DNA of 60,182 nucleotides from Fibrobacterota bacterium (GCA_003164335.1 PLTF01000029.1:1-60182), one strand, 5' to 3'. Shown: positions 19,235-28,384, counted from the first letter of the stretch. Translations and numbers: made by a program. Notes: generated by a model from the letters alone, not told the origin.

Positions 19235-19732
19235 ATGGGCGGATACGGCAGCGGAAGAAAATTTTACGGTGGAACAAGGCATGTAAAAGAAGATGGTCTG
19301 AACATCGATGGCAGAATTATAGCCGAGGCAATACAACGGAAGGGTAGTGGATATGAATATGTGGGAAAAATTACATGGAGCTGGAACGATGAGCCTTTCG
19401 CAAGTATAGGGTATAGCCTTATTGGGCATACCTTCACACTGGATTATACCAGCAATGGCGTGCCTCTGAAATATCCGGTTTCACTGACTACCACGAATCA
19501 GCCGAAGGGCGGGCTTCGGTATTGGTTTATCTGCCCTCTTCAGGGCTGCGGCGGGAGGCGCACCGCGAAGCTGTACCTCCCGAACGGCGCGAAATATTTC
19601 GGCTGCCGGAAATGTTACAACCTGACCTATAAAAGCTCCAATGAATCCCATAAAAACGACGGAATGTATCGACATTTGGCAATGGATTGCGGGATGAGTT
19701 TTGAAATGGTGAAAAATATTATGAAGAAGTAG
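19235..19732 (+). CDS. Zinc-ribbon protein of mobile elements
   Basis: A 165-residue protein. It begins MGGYGSGR, a start shared by a family of uncharacterised phage and plasmid proteins. Its second half carries paired cysteines, FICPLQGCGGR and FGCRKCYNLTY, that could form one zinc ribbon. The function is unknown; a nucleic-acid-binding role is likely from the ribbon. A GGCGGAAAG lies upstream of the start. Confidence 0.65.
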   Translation: MGGYGSGRKFYGGTRHVKEDGLNIDGRIIAEAIQRKGSGYEYVGKITWSWNDEPFASIGYSLIGHTFTLDYTSNGVPLKYPVSLTTTNQPKGGLRYWFICPLQGCGGRRTAKLYLPNGAKYFGCRKCYNLTYKSSNESHKNDGMYRHLAMDCGMSFEMVKNIMKK

Positions 19733-19773
19733 ACACCACCGGGCCTTGTTAAGTAGGCATGGAAGGCGAAAAT

Positions 19774-20190
19774 ATGGAAAATTCACAAGCTGATAAAAAA
19801 AAATGCAAGGGCGCGAAGCCGGACGGATCGTGCTGTACCGTCGCGGCGCTTCCGGGGTCGGATTTCTGCTTTTTCCATGACCCGGCAAGGGCGGGCGAAC
19901 GGCAGGAGGCGCAAGCCTTGGGAGGTCGCCGTCACTGCATGAAAACGCTCAATGCCGACGCGCCGGACGTGAAGGTCGAAGATTGCCAGGACGTGCGCCT
20001 GCTTATCGCCGAAACGATCAACCAGGTCAGGAAAGGGGCAATCGATCCGCGTGTCGCTAACGCGGTCGGATACCTTGCGAACGTGTTTATTAAGGCGGTC
20101 GAACAAGGGGACCTTGAAAGCCGCCTGAAGGAAATTGAGGCAATCGTTAAAAACCAAAGGTCATCTTCCGAATTAAAGGTGGAAATTTAA
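19774..20190 (+). CDS. Small Cys/His protein of phage type, unknown function
   Basis: About 138 residues from ATG 19774, chosen because GGAAGGCG lies before it; an ATG at 19759 is also in frame. The N-terminus contains C-K-GAKPDGSCC and then LPGSDFCFFHDP, a Cys-His motif found in small phage-borne proteins that often sit near terminase or replication genes. The C-terminal half is helical. The start of the next gene is 2 bases after its stop. The role is not known. Confidence 0.6.
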   Translation: MENSQADKKKCKGAKPDGSCCTVAALPGSDFCFFHDPARAGERQEAQALGGRRHCMKTLNADAPDVKVEDCQDVRLLIAETINQVRKGAIDPRVANAVGYLANVFIKAVEQGDLESRLKEIEAIVKNQRSSSELKVEI

Positions 20191-20191
20191 A

Positions 20192-21127
20192 ATGACAACC
20201 TCAACAAACATGAAGCGTTTTGAAAATATCGAATGCAATTTAACGCCGAAGGAATGGGCCATCCGAATAGTGGATGAAATAAGGAGTCACGCCTCCGAGT
20301 ATGGATTTTATATAGCCATAAGTAATTATCCCGATAAATACGAGATACCTACCGTTAAACCTTATTCCATGATGAGAAGACAAGTCGAAAAACAGCATCC
20401 AGGCAATAGACCGGAAGTCATCCGGGAAAGAGACCGAGTTGGACGGAAGCTATTTGGAGAATTTCATGCGCTCAAGCTATTACTCTTTAATACCAACCAG
20501 GATATGAAAAACAAGGCTGAAATTTTCAAATTAAAGGAGAGAATTTTATTCTGGATGCTTTATACGTTGGTTTTAAAGCTGAAATCGATACTGAACTGTG
20601 AAGCCATCGACGATATCGATTCTAATGAAGGCGATCCCAATTCCCAATTGCAATCACTGGTGGAAATCTTCCTAAATTATGCGACCGACCTCATTGTTGA
20701 ATCCTTCGCTTATGAGGAGGCAACGAAACTCATTCAGGAAAAATATTTTGACGGGCATCCTTTCCTTTATCGGGACATCGAAGCTATTCTAATGGCAACG
20801 AGTAAGCTAATTAAAGAAACAGTGAGCACGTTTAACCACTGTTTCAGGGAGAGCGAATCGACATCCACCGGGAAGGGCGACGGAGGCAAAAATGGAGCGG
20901 CCCTACAGGGCGAAAATGGAAGCTTGTTGCCTGTTGATATCGAGAAAATTAAAGAATCACTTGACCGCCAATTAATTTCCGAGATTGCGGAAAGATGGGC
21001 TAAAAATGCTATGGACAGGGCAACCTATGCAGCCCTTGAAAACATTGATCAAACTAAAGCGGATGAGTTTCTTTGGAACCTGGAAAAAGAAGAAGCCAAG
21101 ATGCTCAAAACCCTCGATAAACCATAA
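20192..21127 (+). CDS. Hypothetical helical protein of the integrative element
   Basis: A 311-residue protein, not recognised. It appears mostly helical and charged, with a Gly/Ser-rich linker (GKGDGGKNGAALQG) near residue 230 that splits it into two parts. There is no signal peptide or clear membrane segment. It follows the Cys/His protein by one base and precedes the excisionase gene by 27 bases, so it is probably in the same transcript. Confidence 0.6.
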   Translation: MTTSTNMKRFENIECNLTPKEWAIRIVDEIRSHASEYGFYIAISNYPDKYEIPTVKPYSMMRRQVEKQHPGNRPEVIRERDRVGRKLFGEFHALKLLLFNTNQDMKNKAEIFKLKERILFWMLYTLVLKLKSILNCEAIDDIDSNEGDPNSQLQSLVEIFLNYATDLIVESFAYEEATKLIQEKYFDGHPFLYRDIEAILMATSKLIKETVSTFNHCFRESESTSTGKGDGGKNGAALQGENGSLLPVDIEKIKESLDRQLISEIAERWAKNAMDRATYAALENIDQTKADEFLWNLEKEEAKMLKTLDKP

Positions 21128-21154
21128 ACACTATTCGCGGAAAGGAAAGATAAA

Positions 21155-21403
21155 ATGAGTACACAAGATTTAGGGGAAAACGGATCGCCGGGGCACGGCA
21201 GAGAACAGGACAGCCGCCTGATATCCGGCGCTGAAGCAGCGCGATACTGCGGAGTATCGAAAAAATTCATTTCGAAGCACACAGCAGCCGGCCGGTTTCC
21301 GGGCGTGGTAAGGGTAGGGCGGCTGCTTCACTATGACCGGCATATTATCGACCGACGAATAGCGGCGGGCAGGCTGTTACTGGAAAAACAGGAAGCAATT
21401 TAG
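21155..21403 (+). CDS. AlpA/excisionase-like HTH protein
   Basis: An 82-residue protein. Residues 24-75 have the MerR-like excisionase fold: ISGAEAARYCGVSKKFISKH, followed by GRFPGVVRVGRLLHYDRHIID. This pattern is typical of AlpA/Xis factors that bend DNA at attachment sites. It lies 74 bases upstream of the integrase, as expected for a recombination directionality factor. Confidence 0.75.
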   Translation: MSTQDLGENGSPGHGREQDSRLISGAEAARYCGVSKKFISKHTAAGRFPGVVRVGRLLHYDRHIIDRRIAAGRLLLEKQEAI

Positions 21404-21477
21404 AGCACAAGAGGGTACAAGGTGGTATATTATCTACAAGCCGTATCTGTTCCCATAGCCTGGAAGGAATTGAGCTT

Positions 21478-22539
21478 ATGGGAATAGAACGAATGCATAA
21501 CACATACAAGGTGAAGGCACGGCTCCGCATAAACGGAAAGATCGTGCAAAAGCAATGCACCTTGATCGGCGGGACCCGTGAAGAAGCAAAAGCCCTTTTC
21601 GAAAAGATGAAGGCCGGGCTTCGGGCGGAAGATGCCGGGCGCTCTTTGACAATCAAAAGTTTTGGCGAAATACTTGCGATTTTTAGGGAAAAGCGAAACA
21701 AGGTTTCAGCATCGGATGTATCGCGGTGCAACATGCTCGCCGCCGAACTTGGCGATATACCCTTAAATGGCTTCGCGGATTCTTTTGAAGGATACTTAAA
21801 AGTATTTAGAAACAGTCCAACGAGGAAAACAGGGGAACCGCCATGCAATGCCTCGGTAAACCGGATTATTGAGATTGTCCGGGCAGCGTTCAACCTATGC
21901 CTTGAATTAAACCTTGTTAAAGAGAATCCTATCACAAAAGCGCGTTTCCCGAAGGCGAAAGAGCGACCAAGAGACCGCTATTTGAATATAGAGGAGCGGC
22001 AGCGTCTTTTTAATGCAATCGAGAAGCATTTCCCGTATCTATTGCCCTTCATTCGGTACTCAATTCTTGTGCCCTCGCGGAAAAGCGAATTAACGCAACT
22101 GTCACGGGAAGCGTATAATGCATTCACGAATACGGTCTACATCCCGACCAGCAAAGCCGGAATACCGATTTATAAGCCGGTGCCTGATGAAATGAGGCCA
22201 TACTTTCTGAATGGTATTCCGAAGGAATGTCCATGGCTATTCTTCCGGCAAGATAAGAGCGGCAAATTCCACTCTCTCGGCGATTTTAGAAAAGCCTTCC
22301 GGACGTGCCTGAAGATGGCGGGACTATCCAATGTTCGGGTCCATGATTTGCGCCATGTTGCTGCGAGCGATCTTTGCGCTCTTGGGAATAGTGAAAGGGA
22401 AATCATGGACATCGCCGGCTGGAAAACTCCAATGCTTTCGACTTACTGGCATAAAAACAGTTTGCGGAGCGCTCAAGCTATACGGTTTCAAGGTCACTGT
22501 GAAAACAGGTGTGAAAACATTCAGGTCGCAGTGGTGTAA
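21478..22539 (+). CDS. int: Tyrosine integrase of the defence-carrying element
   Basis: A 353-residue protein with TGGAAGGA before the ATG. The N-terminal arm-binding segment (YKVKARLRINGKI) is followed by a SAM-like core-binding domain and a catalytic domain. Visible catalytic residues are Arg I in LVPSRKSELTQL, HDLRH for the His-x-x-Arg box and the nucleophile Tyr in STYWHKNS. The usual second His appears as Trp (IAGWKT), a substitution seen in some active integrases. The gene ends 51 bases before a tRNA(CAU) 3' fragment in the same direction, so this tRNA is its probable attachment site. Confidence 0.9.
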   Translation: MGIERMHNTYKVKARLRINGKIVQKQCTLIGGTREEAKALFEKMKAGLRAEDAGRSLTIKSFGEILAIFREKRNKVSASDVSRCNMLAAELGDIPLNGFADSFEGYLKVFRNSPTRKTGEPPCNASVNRIIEIVRAAFNLCLELNLVKENPITKARFPKAKERPRDRYLNIEERQRLFNAIEKHFPYLLPFIRYSILVPSRKSELTQLSREAYNAFTNTVYIPTSKAGIPIYKPVPDEMRPYFLNGIPKECPWLFFRQDKSGKFHSLGDFRKAFRTCLKMAGLSNVRVHDLRHVAASDLCALGNSEREIMDIAGWKTPMLSTYWHKNSLRSAQAIRFQGHCENRCENIQVAVV

Positions 22540-22589
22540 AAACGCCGAAATTCTTTGAAAAACAGCGATTTTACGGGGAGCCCTTTGTA

Positions 22590-22634
22590 CTCATAACCCA
22601 AAGGTCTCAGGTTCAAATCCTGACCCCGCTACCA
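22590..22634 (+). other. tRNA(CAU) 3' half, probable attachment-site core
   Basis: The 45 bases read as the 3' part of a tRNA with anticodon CAU (Met or Ile2 type): anticodon loop CTCATAA, stem arm CCCAA, variable loop AGGTC, T-arm TCAGG-TTCAAAT-CCTGA, acceptor CCCCGCT, discriminator A and encoded CCA. The 5' half is missing: the bases upstream cannot pair as anticodon stem or acceptor. This is the expected footprint of integration with crossover in the anticodon loop. No second copy and no complete tRNA was found in the window. Confidence 0.8.
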
Positions 22635-22664
22635 ATACAACTCCTATGTTTTCAGGGGGTTATA

Positions 22665-22700
22665 GGCGGTGGAAGAGATCATCTTCTGCCGCCTTTTTTA
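22665..22700. terminator. Intrinsic terminator between convergent integrases
   Basis: GGCGG-tg-GAAGA pairs with TCTTC-tg-CCGCC around GATCA, followed by TTTTTT on the + strand. It lies just after the tRNA fragment and overlaps the end of the minus-strand integrase gene. It would stop read-through from the left element and perhaps served the original tRNA. Confidence 0.8.
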
Positions 22701-23821
22701 TTTTGGCCATTATCCCGGCCATGGTCGAGGTACGTTGAAGCTACCGCTGCCTCCAGGTCACGGCGCTGATAATGAGTGTAATAATCATCCATGGCATCGG
22801 TACGATGACCAAGCATCTCCTTTGCGATCTCCTTGCCGGCTGCTGCCCGGAATACGAGTTTTGCCTTTTTCCGGGAGTCATGGAACCAGCGGTGCTCCCA
22901 CCCCGCCGCCTCCCGCAGGCCCGAATTCCGCAGAAGTTTATACGGGGGCGCTTTGACGGACCACAGCTGCCCGGCGGTTCTTTCACCGATTTGAGCTGCA
23001 AGGGCTGCAGCGCACCGGGCTGAAAGCGGCCGCGGCTTGCGCATAACCCGCTTTTGTTTGCTTACCGTCACCATGAGGTAAGGCAGACCTTCTCCGGGGT
23101 GGAGGACTATGTCTTCAATCTGTAAACCCATGACCTCGCCGACCCGCAGGCCGCTTTCCCAGACGACAACGAAGAGTCGGCGGATCCAGTCCGGCAGGCC
23201 CAGTTCAAACGAGGCGATAATGATCTTTTCAAGGTCGTTTTCGGTTGGGACGTAATCCATGACCCTGATTCCCCGATCGATACGAACCAGCTGGCATGGA
23301 TTATGCAGCGAAAGGCGGCGGAACCGGATCCAGTGATTGATTGCCGCGCGAACAATGATGAAGTAGTTGTACCGGTATTTCGGAGACCACCCGTCGAGAG
23401 GAAAATTCCGGAAATGGTTGACGATAAGGGATGGATTCCGATCGATCGTTTCCAGCCGCCAGTTCCCGATGAGCTTTTTTGCATGAGCGCCCATGCACCG
23501 CGCCGATGCTTCGCCGCGTCTCCCCACCATGACCTCTGACAAATAGGCATCGATAATCGCTGCCATGGTCGCCCTGCGTACGTGGCGATCGTCATAGACA
23601 CCTCGCTCAATTTCCGAGAGGCGCATGGCTTCGAACCGTCGGGCTCCATTTTTTGTCTGATAGTCGGGCGGACATTTCTCGCAACGCAGCCGGCCGTTGA
23701 CGTAATATTGGATAAACCAATCCGGCTTTCGTGTGGAAAGCTTTCGGATACGATTCAGGAGTGGACCTCCGGCGGCAAGCATGCACTCGCGGATGCGTTT
23801 CCTGGTGTTATCGTAGATCAT
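22679..23821 (-). CDS. int: Tyrosine integrase of the second element
   Basis: A 380-residue protein from ATG 23821, chosen because AGGAG lies six bases before it and it then overlaps the excisionase-like gene by only 14 bases. The full catalytic set is visible: Arg in VWESGLRVGEVMGL, HDSR for the His-x-x-Arg box, LGH for the second His, and Tyr in DDYYTHY. An N-terminal two-cysteine segment (RCEKCPPDY) is present. It converges on the other integrase, with the tRNA fragment between them, which suggests both elements use the same tRNA. Confidence 0.88.
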   Translation of the reverse strand: MIYDNTRKRIRECMLAAGGPLLNRIRKLSTRKPDWFIQYYVNGRLRCEKCPPDYQTKNGARRFEAMRLSEIERGVYDDRHVRRATMAAIIDAYLSEVMVGRRGEASARCMGAHAKKLIGNWRLETIDRNPSLIVNHFRNFPLDGWSPKYRYNYFIIVRAAINHWIRFRRLSLHNPCQLVRIDRGIRVMDYVPTENDLEKIIIASFELGLPDWIRRLFVVVWESGLRVGEVMGLQIEDIVLHPGEGLPYLMVTVSKQKRVMRKPRPLSARCAAALAAQIGERTAGQLWSVKAPPYKLLRNSGLREAAGWEHRWFHDSRKKAKLVFRAAAGKEIAKEMLGHRTDAMDDYYTHYQRRDLEAAVASTYLDHGRDNGQNKKGGRR

Positions 23822-24086
23822 CGGGCGCTCCTGTCTTGAGGAAAAGTTCCCCCGACCGAGCCTGCCGATCGCAACAAAAAACAGCTTCGGACGGGACCCC
23901 TGCTTCAACCTGGGCAAGTCGTGCGCGAAGATCGTCGCCATTAATCAGAATAATGCTTCCGATTTTCGCCCCTTTCAGAATTCCGGCATGGAAATAATAC
24001 CGCGCCGTAACTGCCGGAATACCGAAGGCCTGCTCGATCTCCGCCGGCCGGTAATACTCTTTTTTCATCGCATTCATAACCGCCAC
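23808..24086 (-). CDS. Excisionase-like HTH protein
   Basis: A 92-residue protein with a MerR/AlpA-type N-terminus: YYRPAEIEQAFGIPAVTARY, then GILKGAKIGSIILINGDDLR. Its stop overlaps the integrase start by 14 bases on the same strand, consistent with an excisionase-integrase pair. The C-terminal 35 residues look unstructured. Confidence 0.65.
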   Translation of the reverse strand: MAVMNAMKKEYYRPAEIEQAFGIPAVTARYYFHAGILKGAKIGSIILINGDDLRARLAQVEAGVPSEAVFCCDRQARSGELFLKTGAPDDLR

Positions 24087-24100
24087 CGTTTTGCGTTCGA

Positions 24101-24436
24101 TTAAAGGACCAGTGAAATCGGGCTGTAATGTCTGGTATCAGGGATCTCCCCCCGCTGCAAATCTATCTTCTTCATTCGCCGCGGCGTACCGGTCTGGCGC
24201 CGCGGTGGTGCCAGAGGGGCATGTTCGAGATGGGTACTATCGATCGACAGGTCGTTATACCATAATAAAAGCTCATTGTTATAGACGGAAAAACACTCTT
24301 CGAGCGTTGCGCAGCCCGCACAGGGCTTGATTTTGCCATGCTTCCTGCGAGCCCGCTCAATGAGGGCCGATTTCAGCAACACCAGCGAAGGGCGATTGCT
24401 CTTTGCTGCATAAGCGACGACCGCGACGGGTTTCAT
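24101..24436 (-). CDS. Small Cys-containing protein upstream of the excisionase
   Basis: A 111-residue protein with AAGGGGG before its ATG. It contains KPCAGCATLEECFSVYNNE and LLLWYNDLSIDSTH, a pattern seen in small phage-borne proteins, but no function is recognised. It is the first gene of the minus-strand group that leads into the excisionase and integrase. Confidence 0.5.
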   Translation of the reverse strand: MKPVAVVAYAAKSNRPSLVLLKSALIERARRKHGKIKPCAGCATLEECFSVYNNELLLWYNDLSIDSTHLEHAPLAPPRRQTGTPRRMKKIDLQRGEIPDTRHYSPISLVL

Positions 24437-24461
24437 GGGACCCCCTTAATGAAAAAAAATA

Positions 24462-24490
24462 TTGACTTAGAATTTCTATTGACATAAAAT
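24462..24490 (+). promoter_or_regulatory. Sigma70-type promoter
   Basis: TTGACT (24462-24467) and TAAAAT (24485-24490) are separated by exactly 17 bases. It faces right, toward the tandem 19-bp repeats and, 600 bases further, the repressor gene. Confidence 0.6.
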
Positions 24491-24513
24491 CACGGAATCA
24501 TCTATGTTTATAC

Positions 24514-24551
24514 GCCGATCAGTTGTGTATCTGCCGATCAGTTGTGTATCT
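24514..24551. repeat. Perfect 19-bp tandem duplication after the promoter
   Basis: GCCGATCAGTTGTGTATCT occurs twice head to tail with no mismatch. The first copy starts about 17 bases after the predicted transcription start, a place where a repressor would block transcription. The C-terminal neighbour at 25099 is a good candidate binder. Two copies are too few for a CRISPR array. Confidence 0.7.
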
Positions 24552-25098
24552 ATAGTACGCGCGAGTATCTTTTTTGTGAGCAATCCGTAGGTCGGGAGAT
24601 TTCCGGCAGCATCGCCTTATGGTTTCGCTGCTATAATCCACCCGATCGAAGCCCATCCCGGTGCGGAAGCCAGAGTGCAGGAAAAATTGTACAGAGTATG
24701 CCGCCGGGGACACTGCAGGCAAAGCCGATCGACCTTTATGTACGGATATTGCGGATTTTCGGGGCGCATTACCGGGCTCCGACCGAAGCTGAAAAAGAAA
24801 AAACTGTAATATAGAATAGAGTAGAGAGATTATAATTGGGGTGGGGCGAAGGCGGATACCGAAGTGTGGGCCAGATCCCTCGAAATCCCGGAAACGAGGA
24901 AAAACCGATTTCGTCTGATGCATGAGTGAGTTCATGATGACTATTGTACTCCATGGCGAACCGGTGCCGGTGATTGCAATGCCGGGATCGTCGAAGGTGA
25001 ACTGTTTTATTTCAAACATTCAAAGAGCACTGTACCCTTAATATAATACCAATTATTATCTTGTGCAAGATTTATTTTATCATGTGGGGAAAAGAACT
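24552..25098. other. Long leader or intergenic region without a convincing gene
   Basis: Open frames exist on both strands here but have no start signal, no family resemblance and unlikely composition. The region probably belongs to the control region of the second element. Confidence 0.5.
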
Positions 25099-25767
25099 AT
25101 GAACACCATGCACATCCGGCTCAAATCCTTCAGGGAAAATGTACTGCACCTCTCCCAGGAAAAGACGGCCTCGGCGATCGGCATTACTCAGCGCGCGTAT
25201 GCCTATTATGAGCTGGGGAAAAGCGAACCATCCATCAGGACGCTCGCAACCCTCTCCGAACTTGGATGCGACCTCATCTGGCTCATTACCGGCAGGGATC
25301 CCAACCGGCTCAAGGAGGGCACCTTACAGGAAAAACTCGAACTCGCGCACGCTGAGCTTGTCAAAGTGGCCGAAGAGCGGGACAAGTCAAGGGCGCAGGT
25401 CGATATCCTGAAGGAAGTTCTTAACAAGACCCTCACCAATGAAGTTGATTCGAAGTCAAAAACGCCGGATCGTCGTTATGCGGAGCTCCGTGCGGACATC
25501 GAAATGCTCAATTCCGTCATGCTGCAGATCAAGAAGAACTTCGAGATCCACGAGATTGAATGCAAAATTGTCAAACAGGCGGTCGGCGCTTCCGGCCTCC
25601 CGAAGGAAGAGCTCATCATTCCCGAGGAGGAGATGGAATCCGCCTCGCCGAAAATGCGGGAGGCGCTCTCGCGCTACCGTGGCCAGGTGGACGCGCTGAT
25701 GGAGTTCGGCGCACGAATGGCGCAGGAGTGGGCAGGGATTGATAAGAAGGAACCAGCGAAAGAATAA
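25099..25767 (+). CDS. Phage-type HTH repressor with coiled coil
   Basis: About 222 residues from ATG 25099 (GGGGAAAAG upstream; a GTG at 25063 is possible). The first 60 residues are an XRE/CI HTH: LKSFRENVLHLSQEKTASAI, then ITQRAYAYYELGKSEPSI. A long charged helical region follows (LQEKLELAHAELVKVAEER), probably a coiled-coil dimerisation part. No LexA/S24 peptidase domain is visible, so release by self-cleavage is unlikely. It is the likely repressor of the second element. Confidence 0.8.
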   Translation: MNTMHIRLKSFRENVLHLSQEKTASAIGITQRAYAYYELGKSEPSIRTLATLSELGCDLIWLITGRDPNRLKEGTLQEKLELAHAELVKVAEERDKSRAQVDILKEVLNKTLTNEVDSKSKTPDRRYAELRADIEMLNSVMLQIKKNFEIHEIECKIVKQAVGASGLPKEELIIPEEEMESASPKMREALSRYRGQVDALMEFGARMAQEWAGIDKKEPAKE

Positions 25768-25785
25768 TTACAAATACAAAGGCTT

Positions 25786-25945
25786 TTGATGGGGGAACCA
25801 TTAAAAAATGGTTCCCCCTGGTCGGAGCAGCGCAAAGCCGCGTCTCCGACACACCCCTTCCTGCGGAAGCACGAGGCAATGCCTGCCTCACTTAAGCTCA
25901 GCAGGTGCCTCGTACCTCCGCAACGCCTCCATTAGGTAGAAAGAA
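25786..25945 (-). repeat. Dispersed structured repeat family B, copy 1
   Basis: On the minus strand this copy starts with the CTACCTAATGG-type head and ends in a hairpin. Paired arms seen: GTACGAG with CTCGTGC (with one G-U), GTCGGAG with CTCCGAC (25821-25850 on the + strand), and a 12-bp perfect hairpin GGGGGAACCATT with AATGGTTCCCCC (25791-25818). Copies at 49092 and 51296 have different bases in the arms but still pair. Confidence 0.8.
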
Positions 25946-26875
25946 CATAAAACATTTCGTACGGACGGGCTATAAACCCCCCTTATCATTTTCATTCCAA
26001 GTGGATTATCAGGGGGATTCACGAATTCCTTTCCTGCCTGTCTACAAATACTGATGTTTTTGAAATCATTCATTATCCTTATTATATTGCAACAACCCCA
26101 TCAGCGAATTTCCCGCAATCCCTGCATCGTTTGCCTGCCATCCAATAAATTATCCCGCTTTAACTAATGTCAACAATCCGCTTTGCCGCAATACCGTAAG
26201 GATTTGCACGATCTTTGGGGCCGCTTGACCGAAAATACCTGTGAAACCGCCTTGGATTATTATCGGAAAGGCATTGCACATCGCCTGTCGCTCGTCGTAT
26301 GCCGGAACCATAAGGCTGGAAAAGGATCTTCTGTCCTCCGGAAAAAGGAGTCGAATATTGACAGATCATAAAAAAGGCGCCATTTACACGATCATCCCGG
26401 TCCATTGATTACCGGATTCAGGAAGCGCGCATCCGACGAAAAAAAAAGTGCGCATGAGGAGTATTTAAGAAAAAGGGGCAGGCAGGAAAAAGCAAAAAAT
26501 GGTTAGAGAGCCGGAGGGTTGGAGAGTTACTAATCAGTTCATAAGTATAGTCTCATAGGAGGACCGTTCGCCCTGAGCTTGTTGAAGGGCGAGCATCAAT
26601 TCCGCACCGTTCATGGTTCGACAGGCTCACCACGAACGGCTGGAGGTAACCCCACTGATGAACTGCTTAGTAATGCAAAATCAATATCAGGCAACCGGGA
26701 AGGGTTCATAAGTTCCGTCACCTGAAACCATGAGCGGTGAGCCAATCGAACCAAGATCATCTGCATTTCAGGTACTCGCTTTTCGAAAGGCTCAGGAGCA
26801 ACGGCGTCTGTGGAATCCTTACTAATATTCTGATTGGTAACCCTCAAACCCCCTAACTTTTTCAAAGGAGCTATT
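25946..26875. other. Gene-poor region before the portal gene
   Basis: No convincing gene was found in these 930 bases. This is where a terminase would be expected in a tailed phage, and none is readable on either strand. It contains a common inverted-repeat element at 26563-26640. Confidence 0.5.
26563..26640. repeat. Dispersed inverted-repeat element (GTTCGACAGGCTCACCACGAAC type)
   Basis: CGTTCGCCCTGAGCTTGTTGAAGGGCGA is followed by a GTTCATGGTTCGACAGGCTCACCACGAACGG unit, given here only in outline. Each half is a near-palindrome. Repeats of this style are frequent in intergenic DNA of many bacteria. They mark chromosomal-type spacer DNA inside the prophage region. Confidence 0.55.
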
Positions 26876-28384
26876 ATGGCAATCGGACCGCAGGGCGGCG
26901 CAACTTCGGATATCGACATTGTAACTACGCGACGGTACGGCGGGCAGAACGGCGAACCGCCGAAGCCCGACCGGCTCATGGTGCAGTCGCAGACTGCATG
27001 GCGGGATGTACGGAAACTCAATATTTACGAATTTATCGAACAGACATACTTCGGCTCGCGCGGGTATCGGGATGCGTACTACCTTATCCCGCATCCCCGC
27101 GAGGCATATTATGAGAACCGTCGTGCCTCCTCCTGCTACAACAACATTTTCCGGCCCGTGATAAATGCGCAGGTCGATGATGTCTTTGCGGATGCTATAG
27201 GCCGCGATTGCGATAATCAGGAGTTCCGGAAATTCATTACTAATTGCGATAACTGCGGCACGCCGCTCCAGAACATGGTTGAGGATGCCATGCACTATGG
27301 CCGCATGCACGATGTCGTTTTCGTAGTCATGGATAACTATCGCACCGAGGAACAGCCGGCAACCGCGGGCGAGGCGATTACGGAGAGGGTCCTGCCGTAT
27401 ATCTATCTCAAGCGGGCGCAGGATGTGAAGGAATGGAACACCGACAAATTCGGCAGTCTGCTCTCGATAGACTTCCGGGATGAAATGATTACCGAGACGG
27501 TTCCGGGCGGCGACAACGACGAACAGCTTCCCTGCCAGACCTACCGGCACTGGGAGGCGGGAAAATGGAACGTTTACAAAATCAAAACCGGCGAAGACGG
27601 AAAGGAAATCAAGGTTCCGCTCGAAGCCGGTACCATCGGCATCGACGAACTGCCGGTGATCCCCATGCTTGACTTTGCGCGAACGGACAACCTGAAAACC
27701 ATGCCCGAACCGTCAAGCTACGACCTCGCATTCCTGTGTTTTGCACTTTTCAACAAGGAGTCGGAGGCGCGGACCCTCGAGCAGTACCAGGCGTTCAGCA
27801 TTTTTTATGCACAGGGAATCGACCAGCAGTCCATGACGGTTTCTCCCAACAATCTCTGGGTGCTCCCGGCCGATGCAAAAATTCCCCCGGGAATGATCAG
27901 CCCCAACCCGGAGCACCTGAAAAACCACTACGACTCGTGCGACCGGATCGTCCAGCTCATCCGTGCCAACGCCGGGCAGCGCGGCGTGCTTGCAACCGAG
28001 CCGAAATATTCGGCAAGCGGCGTTGCGAAACAGTGGGATTTCAGGGGCGAAGAGAAGATACTCCGGCGAACGAGTTTAGCGGCGAAAAACCTTGAAATCC
28101 GCATTGCAAAGCTGTTCCAGCGATATACCGGGACCAGCTTCGATTATGCACCCGACTACCCGGAGAAATTCGACCCCGCTGTAAAGGACAACAAGGTTGC
28201 CCAGCTTACGCAGCTCATCGGGTCCATGCCGCCTAAGCCGTTTGCCAGGGCGGCATGGGAGTGGCTGGGCGAGCACTATTTCGGATCCGACGAAGACACC
28301 GGCAACACCCTTATCGCGGACATCGGCCTCAGTCCTATGTTCGCCGGAGAGGGGGCAATGCCTTCCGATCCGGTCGGAAAATGA
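26876..28384 (+). CDS. Phage portal protein
   Basis: About 502 residues from ATG 26876, which has AAAGGAG at the right spacing. The fold indicators fit portal proteins: an N-terminal segment NIFRPVINAQVDDVFADAIG, a stem/clip-like middle (YGRMHDVVFVVMD, then DELPVIPMLDF), then a long helical wing with RTSLAAKNLEIRIAKLF near residue 425. Portals form the dodecameric ring at one capsid vertex through which DNA is packaged. It is the first late gene. No terminase precedes it, which is unusual. Confidence 0.8.
   Translation: MAIGPQGGATSDIDIVTTRRYGGQNGEPPKPDRLMVQSQTAWRDVRKLNIYEFIEQTYFGSRGYRDAYYLIPHPREAYYENRRASSCYNNIFRPVINAQVDDVFADAIGRDCDNQEFRKFITNCDNCGTPLQNMVEDAMHYGRMHDVVFVVMDNYRTEEQPATAGEAITERVLPYIYLKRAQDVKEWNTDKFGSLLSIDFRDEMITETVPGGDNDEQLPCQTYRHWEAGKWNVYKIKTGEDGKEIKVPLEAGTIGIDELPVIPMLDFARTDNLKTMPEPSSYDLAFLCFALFNKESEARTLEQYQAFSIFYAQGIDQQSMTVSPNNLWVLPADAKIPPGMISPNPEHLKNHYDSCDRIVQLIRANAGQRGVLATEPKYSASGVAKQWDFRGEEKILRRTSLAAKNLEIRIAKLFQRYTGTSFDYAPDYPEKFDPAVKDNKVAQLTQLIGSMPPKPFARAAWEWLGEHYFGSDEDTGNTLIADIGLSPMFAGEGAMPSDPVGK

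Noticed and set aside
22560-22634. Complete tRNA-Met gene
   Set aside because: Bases before the anticodon loop cannot form the acceptor, D-arm or full anticodon stem.
24514-24551. CRISPR array
   Set aside because: Only two adjacent copies with no spacer; no cas genes nearby.
24519-25019. 166-residue minus-strand gene
   Set aside because: No start signal, no family resemblance and it overlaps a promoter and operator.
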